From an uncultured Paracoccaceae bacterium (GTDB lineage Bacteria; Pseudomonadota; Alphaproteobacteria; Rhodobacterales; Rhodobacteraceae): DNA of 64,000 nucleotides. This document shows, one piece after another, positions 55,424 to 63,449 of this stretch (within the stretch, counting starts at the first letter, position 1; the number at the start of each line of letters is the position of its first letter). The DNA is taken from the NCBI GenBank assembly GCA_947499635.1, contig CANMPD010000006.1, positions 142,659 through 206,658 on the forward strand. Direction: 5' to 3'. A model generated the notes under the pieces. The model was not told the DNA's origin and did not search any database. It was given only the letters and a program-made list of their open reading frames with translations. Position numbers and translations under genes: made by a program.

Positions 55424-57877
55424 TTAGCCGCGTGGCATTTGCAGCGTCGTGTTATTATTGCCTTTGCGGTACTGTACCTGGTTATCACTAATTGCGATTA
55501 CACGTCCGCCATCGATACGGTCTCCGATTTTTACTTTCACGTATCGACCGGATGGCAGTCGAATAAGTGCACGTCTATTTGATGGCGAACCGGATATGCC
55601 GATCAAATTTAAGCGTCTTAAATTCAGAGCATTACTTTCAGTCGCCTGACGCGAGACGGAGGCAGGGGATTTAAGATTTGGCTGAGGGCCAGCACTGTTT
55701 GAAGCAACAATGTTTTGTTGCTTGGAAGCATTGAGGCGATTTGAGAAATTTGCCGGTCGCAACTTGGGGCGTGCGCCCTTTACAATGACGGAGTTTTGTT
55801 TTGTGGATTGGGCAATGATTTCGGTTTCAATGCGCGTGTCTGCGATCACTGAGGCAAGTGCAGCATCAATGGCGTTGGCTTGGAGTTGCAATGTCTTTGG
55901 GCGCAAGCGAGGGCGTTTCTGGGACAAGGTGATCTGCGGGACGGTTTCCACAGCACGTTGAGGACGTAAACGAGGGCGTTTCCCAGTCACTGCAGCGAGA
56001 GAGGTTGTATCCTGTTCGGACGAGGTTTCTTGTACAGGAGATCTATCTGGAACTGTCGGAGGGAAGGGGCCCGATTGGCCGTCATAGATCATAACTCCGT
56101 CAGGATTTATACTACCTTGCCGGCTTGCTGTGACCAACCCGCGTTCGTCGAAGTTAAACACTTGAGAGGGAGTTGGCGGGTTAACGAGAGGGGATAACGT
56201 CTTGTCCGTTCCCAAGAGATCTTTGGTTTGCAGTGAGTACGGAGCCGTTTTTATTGGACTTTCAGATGCACCTGTCGACGCGCTTGCAAGGATAATATTG
56301 GTTAGTGATTTAGCTTGAAGAGGTGATGGCAGTTTAGGTTCTTGTTGCCAGATGCCAGTGGCAGCATATTGAGTGATGCTTTGTAAATTTTGCAGCTTTT
56401 GGTCGCTTCCCCCTGCAGTCGTTAGGTTTTCGGTATTAGGTAGGCTGTCCTTTTGCGGGGCTATTTTATTACCTAAGTTCGCAGGTGTGTCGTGTCGCGT
56501 ATGGTTTTCAGTTTGTTGCAAAGATCGGTTAATTAGCTGCGGCTCGGGCAGGTCTGGGACAAGAACTTCTTGAGTAGGGGCGAGTGTCTCGGCATCCGTT
56601 TTATGAAGCGCTAGATCGTTTTTGTTCTGGCTTACGGGCGCTGACGAGGAGGCCGTTGTGCTTGGATCTTGCGCGCTTATAGTGCCACTTTGAGATGGGG
56701 CTGTTGTTAATGTATCAGAGGTTATTATTGGCGCAGATATCGTGTTTTGCGGCGTGATCAGATCTGCTTCGTCTAGATTTTCCCACAACAGAGGCGGGAG
56801 ATGTACACTCGCAGCCCAAACTGTAGCTGCGCAGGCACCACAGGCAAGAGCCCCGAATACGACTCGGGTGGTTGAGGAAGTGGGCTTTAATGGGCGTGCA
56901 TTTTTAATTTCATCTTCGAGTATTACTGACGGCGCTGCAATACGGGTCGCTTTTGCTGGTGCAGATGTCGCACGTAACGCCGGATTTAGCGGGGGAGTCG
57001 CAAGCCTGGTGTCCGACTCTCGACTGGCGTAGGGGCTTGGAATGTGACCTGAAACTGGTGCTGCAGGTATGGTGGCAACGGCGGGGCTGTCTTGTAAATG
57101 TGTGTCGGGGGCCACAGGGGAAAACTCTGGCGCTGGGTCTTTGATTGTTCCAGACAGGGGTGACTGTCTGCGGCTGGAAAATCCAATCGGAGCCAGCGGA
57201 TCTGAGAGAGCAGGTGCTTCATCGTAAATCTGAACTTCAGGACTTAACGGAAATGGAGCAACGCCGTCGAGGGTGGCTTCAATAGGGGCAGGCGGCAGTA
57301 TGTTCGGCTTTGCGATTGGTTGTGCCAGGTTTTGATCGTCATCGAGCAGAGCACTTTCAACGATTGCCGTGGTATTGCCAGTTTGCTTAGCATCAGGAAA
57401 ATGCTTTCTGGCGCCGAAAAATGGCTCACCCAGATAAGAATGAGCAGTAGGGCTTGCAACAAAGCAGGACGGAGTGAAACCATGCTCATAAGCGAAATTT
57501 TCAGCTTCATCTAATGTCTCTAATGCGACGGCTGCGATATGGGTCTGTGCGCCATCAGCGCTGAGATCAAATGCGAGGTCATTCACCGCATAAGGTGTTG
57601 CACCTTCAAGGGCTTGTCGTGCCCAAGCGAACCTTTGTTCTTTGGGAATGTCGCCAGTTTCGATGGTTAGGTATCGAATTTGATCGTCTGGAATAACAAG
57701 TTTGCAATACAGAGTTCCTGCCGACAGGTCTTGCCCCGTTTTGCGCACATTTTCGAGATCGTTCGTAAATGTTTCAGATCCCAAAGACGCAGCGCCAATA
57801 CGAGACCAGTCCTTCGCTTCGCGTTTGAGTAACACGATGCCATCAGAGGAAAGTATCAGCGCGAATTCTGGTGTCAT
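55424..57877 (-). CDS. Membrane-anchored protein with GspL-like start and GspC/PilP-like end
   Basis: 817 residues. The N-terminal 160 residues form a beta/alpha domain with RFAWARQALEGATPYAVNDL (82-101), which recalls the cytoplasmic domain of GspL/PilM-like secretion proteins. One membrane helix follows near 346-368 (VVFGALACGACAATVWAASV). A long low-complexity periplasmic stretch holds repeated RPRLRP/RPKLRP motifs. The last 60 residues (IGISGSPSNRRALIRLPSGR then VKIGDRIDGGRVIAI) resemble the homology region of GspC/PilP. It may be an envelope scaffold. Domain assignments are by eye and uncertain. Confidence 0.55.
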   Translation of the reverse strand: MTPEFALILSSDGIVLLKREAKDWSRIGAASLGSETFTNDLENVRKTGQDLSAGTLYCKLVIPDDQIRYLTIETGDIPKEQRFAWARQALEGATPYAVNDLAFDLSADGAQTHIAAVALETLDEAENFAYEHGFTPSCFVASPTAHSYLGEPFFGARKHFPDAKQTGNTTAIVESALLDDDQNLAQPIAKPNILPPAPIEATLDGVAPFPLSPEVQIYDEAPALSDPLAPIGFSSRRQSPLSGTIKDPAPEFSPVAPDTHLQDSPAVATIPAAPVSGHIPSPYASRESDTRLATPPLNPALRATSAPAKATRIAAPSVILEDEIKNARPLKPTSSTTRVVFGALACGACAATVWAASVHLPPLLWENLDEADLITPQNTISAPIITSDTLTTAPSQSGTISAQDPSTTASSSAPVSQNKNDLALHKTDAETLAPTQEVLVPDLPEPQLINRSLQQTENHTRHDTPANLGNKIAPQKDSLPNTENLTTAGGSDQKLQNLQSITQYAATGIWQQEPKLPSPLQAKSLTNIILASASTGASESPIKTAPYSLQTKDLLGTDKTLSPLVNPPTPSQVFNFDERGLVTASRQGSINPDGVMIYDGQSGPFPPTVPDRSPVQETSSEQDTTSLAAVTGKRPRLRPQRAVETVPQITLSQKRPRLRPKTLQLQANAIDAALASVIADTRIETEIIAQSTKQNSVIVKGARPKLRPANFSNRLNASKQQNIVASNSAGPQPNLKSPASVSRQATESNALNLRRLNLIGISGSPSNRRALIRLPSGRYVKVKIGDRIDGGRVIAISDNQVQYRKGNNNTTLQMPRG

Positions 57878-58194
57878 GGTTTCTTATTGGTCCCTGTTAA
57901 GATCGCACAGCCAAGCTATACAAAGTCTAATGCAGCTTGGCATCAAGGAAAAGAAAAAGCGCAAAATCAGGTTGTTTCGGTCGTGTTATGCTGACCCATC
58001 TGCCACGCTTTTATTGTAAATCGGCAATATCCAAGAAAGAGGACAGGGATAGAACAAGCAGCCCTTGTTAAGGTTTATAGGCACGCCAAGGGGCGTGAAT
58101 TATAAAGCACGAAGGGTTTCGTAAGGCTGCGCAATGGGGTTTGTCATCGGTGACTGCGGTGCAGCCTTGCGCTCTTTGTGCTTTCCATCAAAGG
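57878..58194. other. Gene-free spacer with structured DNA
   Basis: About 317 bases with no protein-like frame. Its right half contains a hairpin (58,082-58,097) and a nested inverted repeat (58,114-58,184), listed separately. Its left part should contain the promoter of the leftward 817-residue gene. Confidence 0.5.
58082..58184. repeat. Nested inverted repeats, possible structured RNA
   Basis: CACGCC/GGCGTG (58,082-58,097) forms a small hairpin. AAAGCAC (58,114-58,120) pairs with GTGCTTT (58,178-58,184), and inside it AAGGCTGC (58,123-58,130) pairs with GCAGCCTT (58,161-58,168). This 71-base structure lies just past the stop of the gene at 58,195 and may end that transcript or be a small RNA. 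No T-run is present. Confidence 0.4.
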
Positions 58195-59178
58195 CTATCG
58201 TAGCCATAATCCTTCGGATTTAATCCGGTTTCGGATCGCTTGTTCTTTGCGCGGCAGATTGTCTTGATCAAACATGTCACGGATCTTGTGCCCTTTGCCT
58301 TGATAGACAATGCGGCGAAGAGGTTCGTGTGTTTTGAGAACCTTTTTTAACCAGTTCGGGGCAGCAATCTCTTCAAGAGCCGCGATGACACGGTCATTTT
58401 CACGCGCATATAACAAGGGGAAGGTACGATAGTGGCAACTGACGTCTCCATCTAGGTATCCTGCAGGTAAGCTATCGCGCCCTCCTCCAAAGGAGTGGAT
58501 AACCAAGGGCAACGCCACTTGATCAAGCCACGGATCCAGAGATTGCCCAACCAATTCAACAGGTGTGTCTTGCTGGATTACACGGGCATATTCCATGAAC
58601 CGTTTCCCAAAGCGATGTGGACAAGACCCATAGAAAAAACCTGCGTTAAAATACAAGTATCGTTGCCAGTAACCTTCGGGCTGCTCTAGGTCGAGACTGC
58701 TATCAAAATCTAAATCAAATCGATCATACAGAGATTTCCATATCCCGGTATGACCTGGACCATAAAGCGTTGGTTTCGGCCAGGTTCCCTCGCGCCGCAG
58801 CGAGGCTGACGGTTTGTCAAAATCAAATGGAACGCGCGCGAGGTCACCGGTGATGAGTGTGTCGCTGTCAAAAAAGACAAAGGGTTCGTCTTCGGGTAGA
58901 TGCAGCAATGCCTCGATTTTGTTGCCATATGGATAATCTGTGCCAAAGAGCTGGCTGTCAAATGGAAGGATCTGCGCATTCAATCGTGTAAGTGCTTCGA
59001 TAATGTCATTGTCACGTAAGCTGGGATCTCGGGCCCAAAGTGGGCCAGATTTGGGAGACGCGACAAAGAGCTTTCCGGCAAAGTTTGGACTCTTCGCGCG
59101 TAGGGAGGCTGCAAAAAGTAAAGCCTCATAGGCGAGGCGACCATTTTGTGCGACGACCACAATATTAAAGGTGCCCAT
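58195..59178 (-). CDS. Glycosyltransferase-like protein
   Basis: 327 residues. The N-terminal part has a Rossmann-like beginning (FNIVVVAQNGRLAYEALLFA) and a likely metal site in FVFFDSDTLITGDLA (D-S-D near residue 105), as in GT-A glycosyltransferases. Later conserved aromatic and acidic residues (YFNAGFFYGSCP) also fit a glycosyltransferase. No substrate can be assigned. The neighbour upstream (59,295-60,170) lies 116 bases away on the same strand, so the pair may act together in surface polysaccharide or protein glycosylation. Confidence 0.7.
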   Translation of the reverse strand: MGTFNIVVVAQNGRLAYEALLFAASLRAKSPNFAGKLFVASPKSGPLWARDPSLRDNDIIEALTRLNAQILPFDSQLFGTDYPYGNKIEALLHLPEDEPFVFFDSDTLITGDLARVPFDFDKPSASLRREGTWPKPTLYGPGHTGIWKSLYDRFDLDFDSSLDLEQPEGYWQRYLYFNAGFFYGSCPHRFGKRFMEYARVIQQDTPVELVGQSLDPWLDQVALPLVIHSFGGGRDSLPAGYLDGDVSCHYRTFPLLYARENDRVIAALEEIAAPNWLKKVLKTHEPLRRIVYQGKGHKIRDMFDQDNLPRKEQAIRNRIKSEGLWLR

Positions 59179-59294
59179 TTCTGTGTCTCTCCCAGCGAGT
59201 ATGCGAACATCCCAAGGATGACGTCGATCGTATGCTACGTTATCGATCCCATAAAGCCCAAGATGTTCGCATTCAACAACAGTATTGTTACGGG

Positions 59295-60170
59295 CTATGT
59301 CTGAATAAGTGTGACGCCAGGAATTTGAGCAATGCGCGCGACATCTTCGTCGTAAATCTCTTCGACTTCATCACTAAACAAAGGGTCATTACTGGGCAGG
59401 GTTAGTTCTTCTTCGAGCTCCTCATCCTGCGCATATTTGTCCAAGAATGCGACAATAACTTTACGTTTGTAAGCCTCGGTCATGTCTGGATGCTTGGCGA
59501 GATAGGCCCGTAATCTTTTCATCCCTTCCTGCGACATGATGGATGACAAGATATCAAAGCCGCCTTTGATTGGAGCTTCTAAGTCAAGGCCTGCCAGCCG
59601 CCGGATGACTTCAGACCAAATGAGGGGTGAGTCTTCATGGCACCAAACAGTAATAGGCATATCGGGCAAAGCGCCACGTATCCGGATGAGCAAATCAGCC
59701 CAAGACAGCAAAGTGTAATCGGTATCGTTGAGAATAGCACTGCGTCGACTGTGATGGGCAGCCTCTGCAAGGGCGGGGATAAATCCAATCGGAGAGCGTA
59801 TCGAGAGATAGAGTTCTAGGTTGGCAGTGGGAAATAAGCTTTTTATCGCCAATAAACGGTCTTCGGCATCTGGATAAAGGGCATTATTCTGGATTGAGTG
59901 ACCGGGAAAGCCTAAGAAATTTGTATTTGATAAGACCACACGGTTCGCATCTTGTCCCTCACGTATCGTTGAAGCGAGGCTTTCAATCGCGTGCTGCGCA
60001 GGGGGGGACGTCCGGGCGGAGTCGATACGATTGTTCAATTCCGAACGATAGCGGCCAGGAGCCGGGATTAGCGTTGCCTCTCGCAAAAGCGCTTCTCGAT
60101 TGCGTAAAAGCGATTTGATCAGACGATCGGCTTCTGTTCCGTGCGCACCGGCATGAAAGATGACCTGCAT
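59295..60170 (-). CDS. Unnamed protein, perhaps sulfotransferase-like
   Basis: 291 residues, with AGGAGG ten bases upstream of ATG 60,170. MQVIFHAGAHGTEADRLIKSL at the start is like the nucleotide-binding P-loop-like region of sulfotransferases (PAPS site) but with H and A in place of the usual residues. The remainder has helices and an acidic tail (DEELEEELTLPSND). No membrane segment. A role in surface glycan modification with the downstream glycosyltransferase-like protein is guessed from position. Confidence 0.6.
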   Translation of the reverse strand: MQVIFHAGAHGTEADRLIKSLLRNREALLREATLIPAPGRYRSELNNRIDSARTSPPAQHAIESLASTIREGQDANRVVLSNTNFLGFPGHSIQNNALYPDAEDRLLAIKSLFPTANLELYLSIRSPIGFIPALAEAAHHSRRSAILNDTDYTLLSWADLLIRIRGALPDMPITVWCHEDSPLIWSEVIRRLAGLDLEAPIKGGFDILSSIMSQEGMKRLRAYLAKHPDMTEAYKRKVIVAFLDKYAQDEELEEELTLPSNDPLFSDEVEEIYDEDVARIAQIPGVTLIQT

Positions 60171-60336
60171 TGTAATTTTCGCCTCCTATCAGGAGTTTAT
60201 AGCCTATCCTCAGTAATGTTCAGTTAAAGTCTGCCGGCACCAAAAGGGCAAGGTCAAAGATTTTTACGGATAAGATAAAAAAAGTTCATTTTCCTCTTGC
60301 GCACCTTCGATATAGCCCTTAGAGAAGCGCTCGAAA

Positions 60337-60412
60337 GCCCCTATAGCTCAGCTGGTAGAGCAACTGATTTGTAATCAGTAGGTCCGCGGTTCGAGTCCGT
60401 GTGGGGGCACCA
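60337..60412 (+). tRNA. tRNA-Thr (anticodon TGT)
   Basis: 76 bases with a full cloverleaf: acceptor GCCCCTA paired with TGGGGGC (one G-U pair), anticodon stem ACTGA/TCAGT around TTTGTAA, T-loop TTCGAGT, and encoded CCA. Reads ACA. A broken serine recombinase follows immediately and its end reads into the tRNA, marking the integration site of the right-hand island. Confidence 0.95.
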
Positions 60413-61010
60413 TTTTAAACCTCATCGTAAAATCCGATAAAAACTCAAATATTTCAGATACTTGTGGAGTTCGAAAACCGTTTTTTCGGTCGTAGGCCAA
60501 TGGTTCTTTTAGGGCCATTCTGAGGACGTTTTTGCGCAGGAGTAAGTTGCCTTTCTCCCATATATTCCAAGGGTTTGAGAGGAATGTCTTCAAAAGTTCG
60601 AAAATTTCCGCCTTGGAATATTTCGGCTTGCTGTTTTGGGTCAATTTATCGCTCAGCAAGAGCTTCTCATCTTCCAGTTTTGCAATCTTACTTTCATAAG
60701 CCGTGACGACCTTTGCGTTGGTCGCATCGACCAGCTTTTCCAGCAGTGAATCTTGCTGTTTGTCGAGTTGAGCAATGTCTCTTTTGACCTGCGCCTTTGC
60801 GGCGTGTCACACCCCATGGTTCATGTTCGATGTAACCAGCATAGATCACACGAGCGATGAGGTCGCTGATGCGTTGTTGGCGGATCTGACCAGTGGGGAG
60901 GTCTTTGGGATAGGCTGGTTGCGCTTCAAAGAAACGGCGCAGCTCGGCCTGAGAGGCAATGCGACCGGAGGCATATGCGAAGCGAACGGCAGCAAAGTCC
61001 GCACTGCCGT
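60375..61010 (-). pseudogene. Decayed large serine recombinase reading into tRNA-Thr
   Basis: Two pieces of a serine recombinase on the minus strand. The right piece (to about 61,000) matches the recombinase domain (AYASGRIASQAEL, VIYAGYIEHE, comparable to YANGRFGSQAEV and VYTGHI in the intact copy at 10,577). The zinc-ribbon is deleted, the frame shifts near 60,800, and the left piece (from about 60,800) is coiled-coil plus C-terminus, ending with MVPPHGLEPRTY inside the tRNA-Thr gene. The catalytic N-terminus is gone, so it cannot be active. Confidence 0.8.
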
Positions 61011-61063
61011 CATCCATTGCCACAATCTCCAATGACTGGTTAGGCTAGGGCGTACATTAAAGG
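61011..61063 (+). repeat. 53-base direct repeat, copy A
   Basis: Matches 61,662-61,714 at 46 of 53 positions in the same orientation. It lies directly beyond the recombinase remnant. See the second copy. Confidence 0.75.
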
Positions 61064-61181
61064 AGGCATTCGTCGTTTGTTCGGCGAATGTCGACTGTGA
61101 GCCCAGGATGTCTGATGCTGCGCTTTGCTCGAAGGATCGCTATAAGTGGATCAGAACCAGTAGGGAACAGGTCTCGCAAAA

Positions 61182-61589
61182 ATGAGTATTGATCGCCTTT
61201 TGTCGTTTTGGGCTAGAACGGCACCTGAAACACCTATGCAACGTGTGGGCGCACTTTTAATGGCACTGAATGCAGTTTTTTGCACGATCATAATCTTAAT
61301 GGTGATTGTCAGTGCCTCTGCGAACACTTGGACCTGTGCAGGGTTGTTGGGCAGCGTATTTGGTTTGAGTGTTATTCTATTGGTGCTTCCGGTTGGAATA
61401 GCCCATGGATTGGCGGCCTGTTTTCCAAGGATACTGAAGCCTTGGAGGCGTGAGCCGAACGGACGTTTAGAAGAGATAAAACTCCATTCCTCCGCCAAAA
61501 TGAGGGATATATATCTTGTTGTTGGTTGGTCCGTTTCGATTGGTGCTATCTTGCTGCTGTTGTACCTAGCGGCGCTTCGCGCGCATTGA
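61182..61589 (+). CDS. Small membrane protein between direct repeats
   Basis: 135 residues with three hydrophobic segments (about 22-45, 52-74, 108-130). A weak AACAGG precedes the start. I recognise no family. Its position between two 53-base direct repeats suggests it arrived as a separate insert within the island. Confidence 0.5.
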   Translation: MSIDRLLSFWARTAPETPMQRVGALLMALNAVFCTIIILMVIVSASANTWTCAGLLGSVFGLSVILLVLPVGIAHGLAACFPRILKPWRREPNGRLEEIKLHSSAKMRDIYLVVGWSVSIGAILLLLYLAALRAH

Positions 61590-61661
61590 TCGATGGGCGT
61601 TTGTTCACAGAGCAGACCTTTAGCTGGATGCGTCGAACGACAACTTTGTCCCAAGAGCGGC

Positions 61662-61714
61662 CATCCATTGCCACAATGTCAAATAACTGGCTAGGGTAGG
61701 GTGTCCATTAAAGG
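61662..61714 (+). repeat. 53-base direct repeat, copy B
   Basis: Second copy of the repeat at 61,011-61,063, 651 bases apart. The two copies bracket the small membrane protein gene. It may be the end of a lost mobile element, or the 3' end of a duplicated gene. Confidence 0.75.
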
Positions 61715-61779
61715 TGCGGTGCGCTCCGAATTACCCTCGATCAAAAAAACAAAGTGTTCTTGCTGTTGGCCATATTTGA

Positions 61780-62268
61780 TTACGGCCTTGCTGAACCAAT
61801 TGTACCCTTGGGTTTGGCTTCGGGCAGGTCAAGTATCCCGCCGCCCCAGCTCAGTTGCTCACGCATTCGCTCACAGCGTCGTGCTGCGCGGTCGGGGGCA
61901 GTTTCTTGCTGTGAAGGGTAAGCGAGGTCATGGCAGCGCCGACACGCAAATACAGCACCCCCGTACAGCTTCGCAACACGGTTTCCGCAGCCCTTTGCGG
62001 GACAACGAAACCAAGGGCGTTCGCCTCCGAAGTAGCAAGGGGTCCAATCCATCAAAACCGGGTAATCGAAGTGCTTCCAGTTAGTGCCCGGTGATCGGCT
62101 GCGATAGATCAAGCGCAAGGCGTGGCGCGTTTCGATCCGCACCTCAATAGATGCGATTACTTCCTCACCGTTCCTCCATTGCCAATGAAACCGAGTGGCA
62201 GGGCACAGCAGTCCATCGCGCGCCCAGCGCCTAATATCGACCGCCCGCAATGCCGCAGGCTTCGGCAA
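61780..62268 (-). CDS. Zinc-ribbon hypothetical protein
   Basis: 162 residues. Two CxxC-like pairs (CPAKGC, CRRC) with RSPGTNWKHFDYPVLMDW before them form a zinc-ribbon-like domain. Related proteins are often seen on mobile elements in alphaproteobacteria, and a DNA-related role is likely, though none is proven. It overlaps the upstream gene by 38 bases, which is unusual and may reflect decay of one of them. It could itself be intact, since the frame is clean. Confidence 0.6.
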   Translation of the reverse strand: MPKPAALRAVDIRRWARDGLLCPATRFHWQWRNGEEVIASIEVRIETRHALRLIYRSRSPGTNWKHFDYPVLMDWTPCYFGGERPWFRCPAKGCGNRVAKLYGGAVFACRRCHDLAYPSQQETAPDRAARRCERMREQLSWGGGILDLPEAKPKGTIGSARP

Positions 62269-62650
62269 TAATCTGGGACGCGGCCATCACGGGAGCGACG
62301 ACCTCAGCCCGATAGGCGACCAGTTCATCCGACGTGGGTAAATACTCTGCTGGTAAATGATCCAGCTTTTCTTCATATGCGCGTTTAATGGCAGGGATTG
62401 TTGGCAATTCGACCAGATGCGCGATCAACTGAAACAAGCGCGTCGCCGCAAGGGGCTGGTGGCGCAGCGGTTCATCTAAGCGTCTCTCCACGGCCTCAAT
62501 AATAAACATCACAACCAGAATGCAGGTGGCATAATAGCGAAACAGCGGCCAGTTCTCAGAGGAATATTCACGTCGCGCGGGGTTTCTTGCGCATAGATCG
62601 CAAAGGCCCAGCCCGACAATGCTGCAAACAATGCCGACATCAACGCGCAA
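62231..62650 (-). CDS. Hypothetical protein, possibly truncated
   Basis: 139 residues with one possible membrane helix (about 40-55, YATCILVVMFIIEAVERR) and a helical remainder. It overlaps the zinc-ribbon gene by 38 bases and has no recognised domain. It looks like a genuine fragment of an element protein, but it could be part of a broken larger gene. Confidence 0.4.
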   Translation of the reverse strand: MRVDVGIVCSIVGLGLCDLCARNPARREYSSENWPLFRYYATCILVVMFIIEAVERRLDEPLRHQPLAATRLFQLIAHLVELPTIPAIKRAYEEKLDHLPAEYLPTSDELVAYRAEVVAPVMAASQIIAEACGIAGGRY

Positions 62651-62695
62651 TAGGCTAAAAATCCGGTAAGTATATGGAACCTATAAGGGATTGAG

Positions 62696-62717
62696 GTTCA
62701 AAAGGGTTCCTTTTTGG
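62696..62717. repeat. Palindromic repeat, copy 1
   Basis: 22-base motif centred on AAAAGGGTTCCTTTT. Differs from the second copy (62,813-62,834) at three positions. Likely an operator or replication/transfer site. Confidence 0.55.
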
Positions 62718-62812
62718 TACAGCTATCACATCACGGCTTTCACGTCACGCCGTCTAGTTTTCCATAAGAAAATCAATGAGGGCCAATGCCGTGAAACCCA
62801 CTTCCGCCCTGC

Positions 62813-62834
62813 GTTCAAAAGGGAACCCTTTTGG
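62813..62834. repeat. Palindromic repeat, copy 2
   Basis: 22-base motif holding the perfect palindrome CAAAAGGGAACCCTTTTG. It is a near copy of 62,696-62,717 in the same orientation. Confidence 0.6.
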
Positions 62835-62920
62835 AAAGCGGAAATCGCACCCGCAGGAGGACTTGTCACATGGCTGTTAACCATCACAATGTTTCTATGA
62901 ATGCACATACGATAAAGCCA

Positions 62921-63205
62921 TCAGGGCGGCGCATTGGCTAAAGGCCAACCGCAAGGCGGCAAAGATCGCACGATCCTCGGCACTGAGATAGCCATAGCCG
63001 CCACCCCATGCGCCATCAAATATAAACGCCGACGCCGGTGTCGGATAGCCAGAGCATGTACGGAGGCCTTTAACTTTCGTTTGAGATCGCCAATTTCAAC
63101 AACAAGTTGGCGGCGATGCACCGTGACATGATCATTGTCGCGCGGGTTCAACAAATGCCGGGCAAGCTCCAATCCATATCCGCGTTCGTTGCCTTTCAGG
63201 ATCAT
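62921..63205 (-). pseudogene. Relaxase (MobA/VirD2-like) N-terminal stump
   Basis: The frame starts MILKGNERGYGLELARHLL and continues to DNDHVTVH, the hallmark beginning of relaxases in alphaproteobacterial mobilisable elements. From about residue 31 on, the sequence turns to an unrelated Arg/Lys-rich run with no relaxase motifs (no HxH-type metal site or catalytic tyrosine). So it is a truncated relaxase fused to foreign or shifted sequence. It supports the view that the right island was once transferable. Confidence 0.65.
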
Positions 63206-63449
63206 GCCCCGTGTCTCCGGGAAACAGAAAAAGCATCATCTGACTGAGACCGGAACGCAAACGGGATAAGTCCAGTTAAGGCAACGGAGTAACCGGTCCC
63301 CCGCAAAACAGTTGAACGAAAGTATCTTGTTAACCAAAATTTAACATTCTCTGATCACAACTCCAAATGGAATGGGTTATCATTTATTCTATCGTATAGT
63401 TTTGGTTTCTGATTGCCATTCTCAAATTTATTAAAATAAGGAAATTCCA
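63206..63449. other. Spacer between relaxase stump and W-rich repeat gene
   Basis: No protein-like frame. GACCGG (63,248-63,253) and CCGGTC (63,293-63,298) form a 6-bp inverted repeat 39 bases apart, which might be part of an origin of transfer because it lies just upstream of the relaxase start. It should also contain the promoter of the gene at 63,450. Confidence 0.4.
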
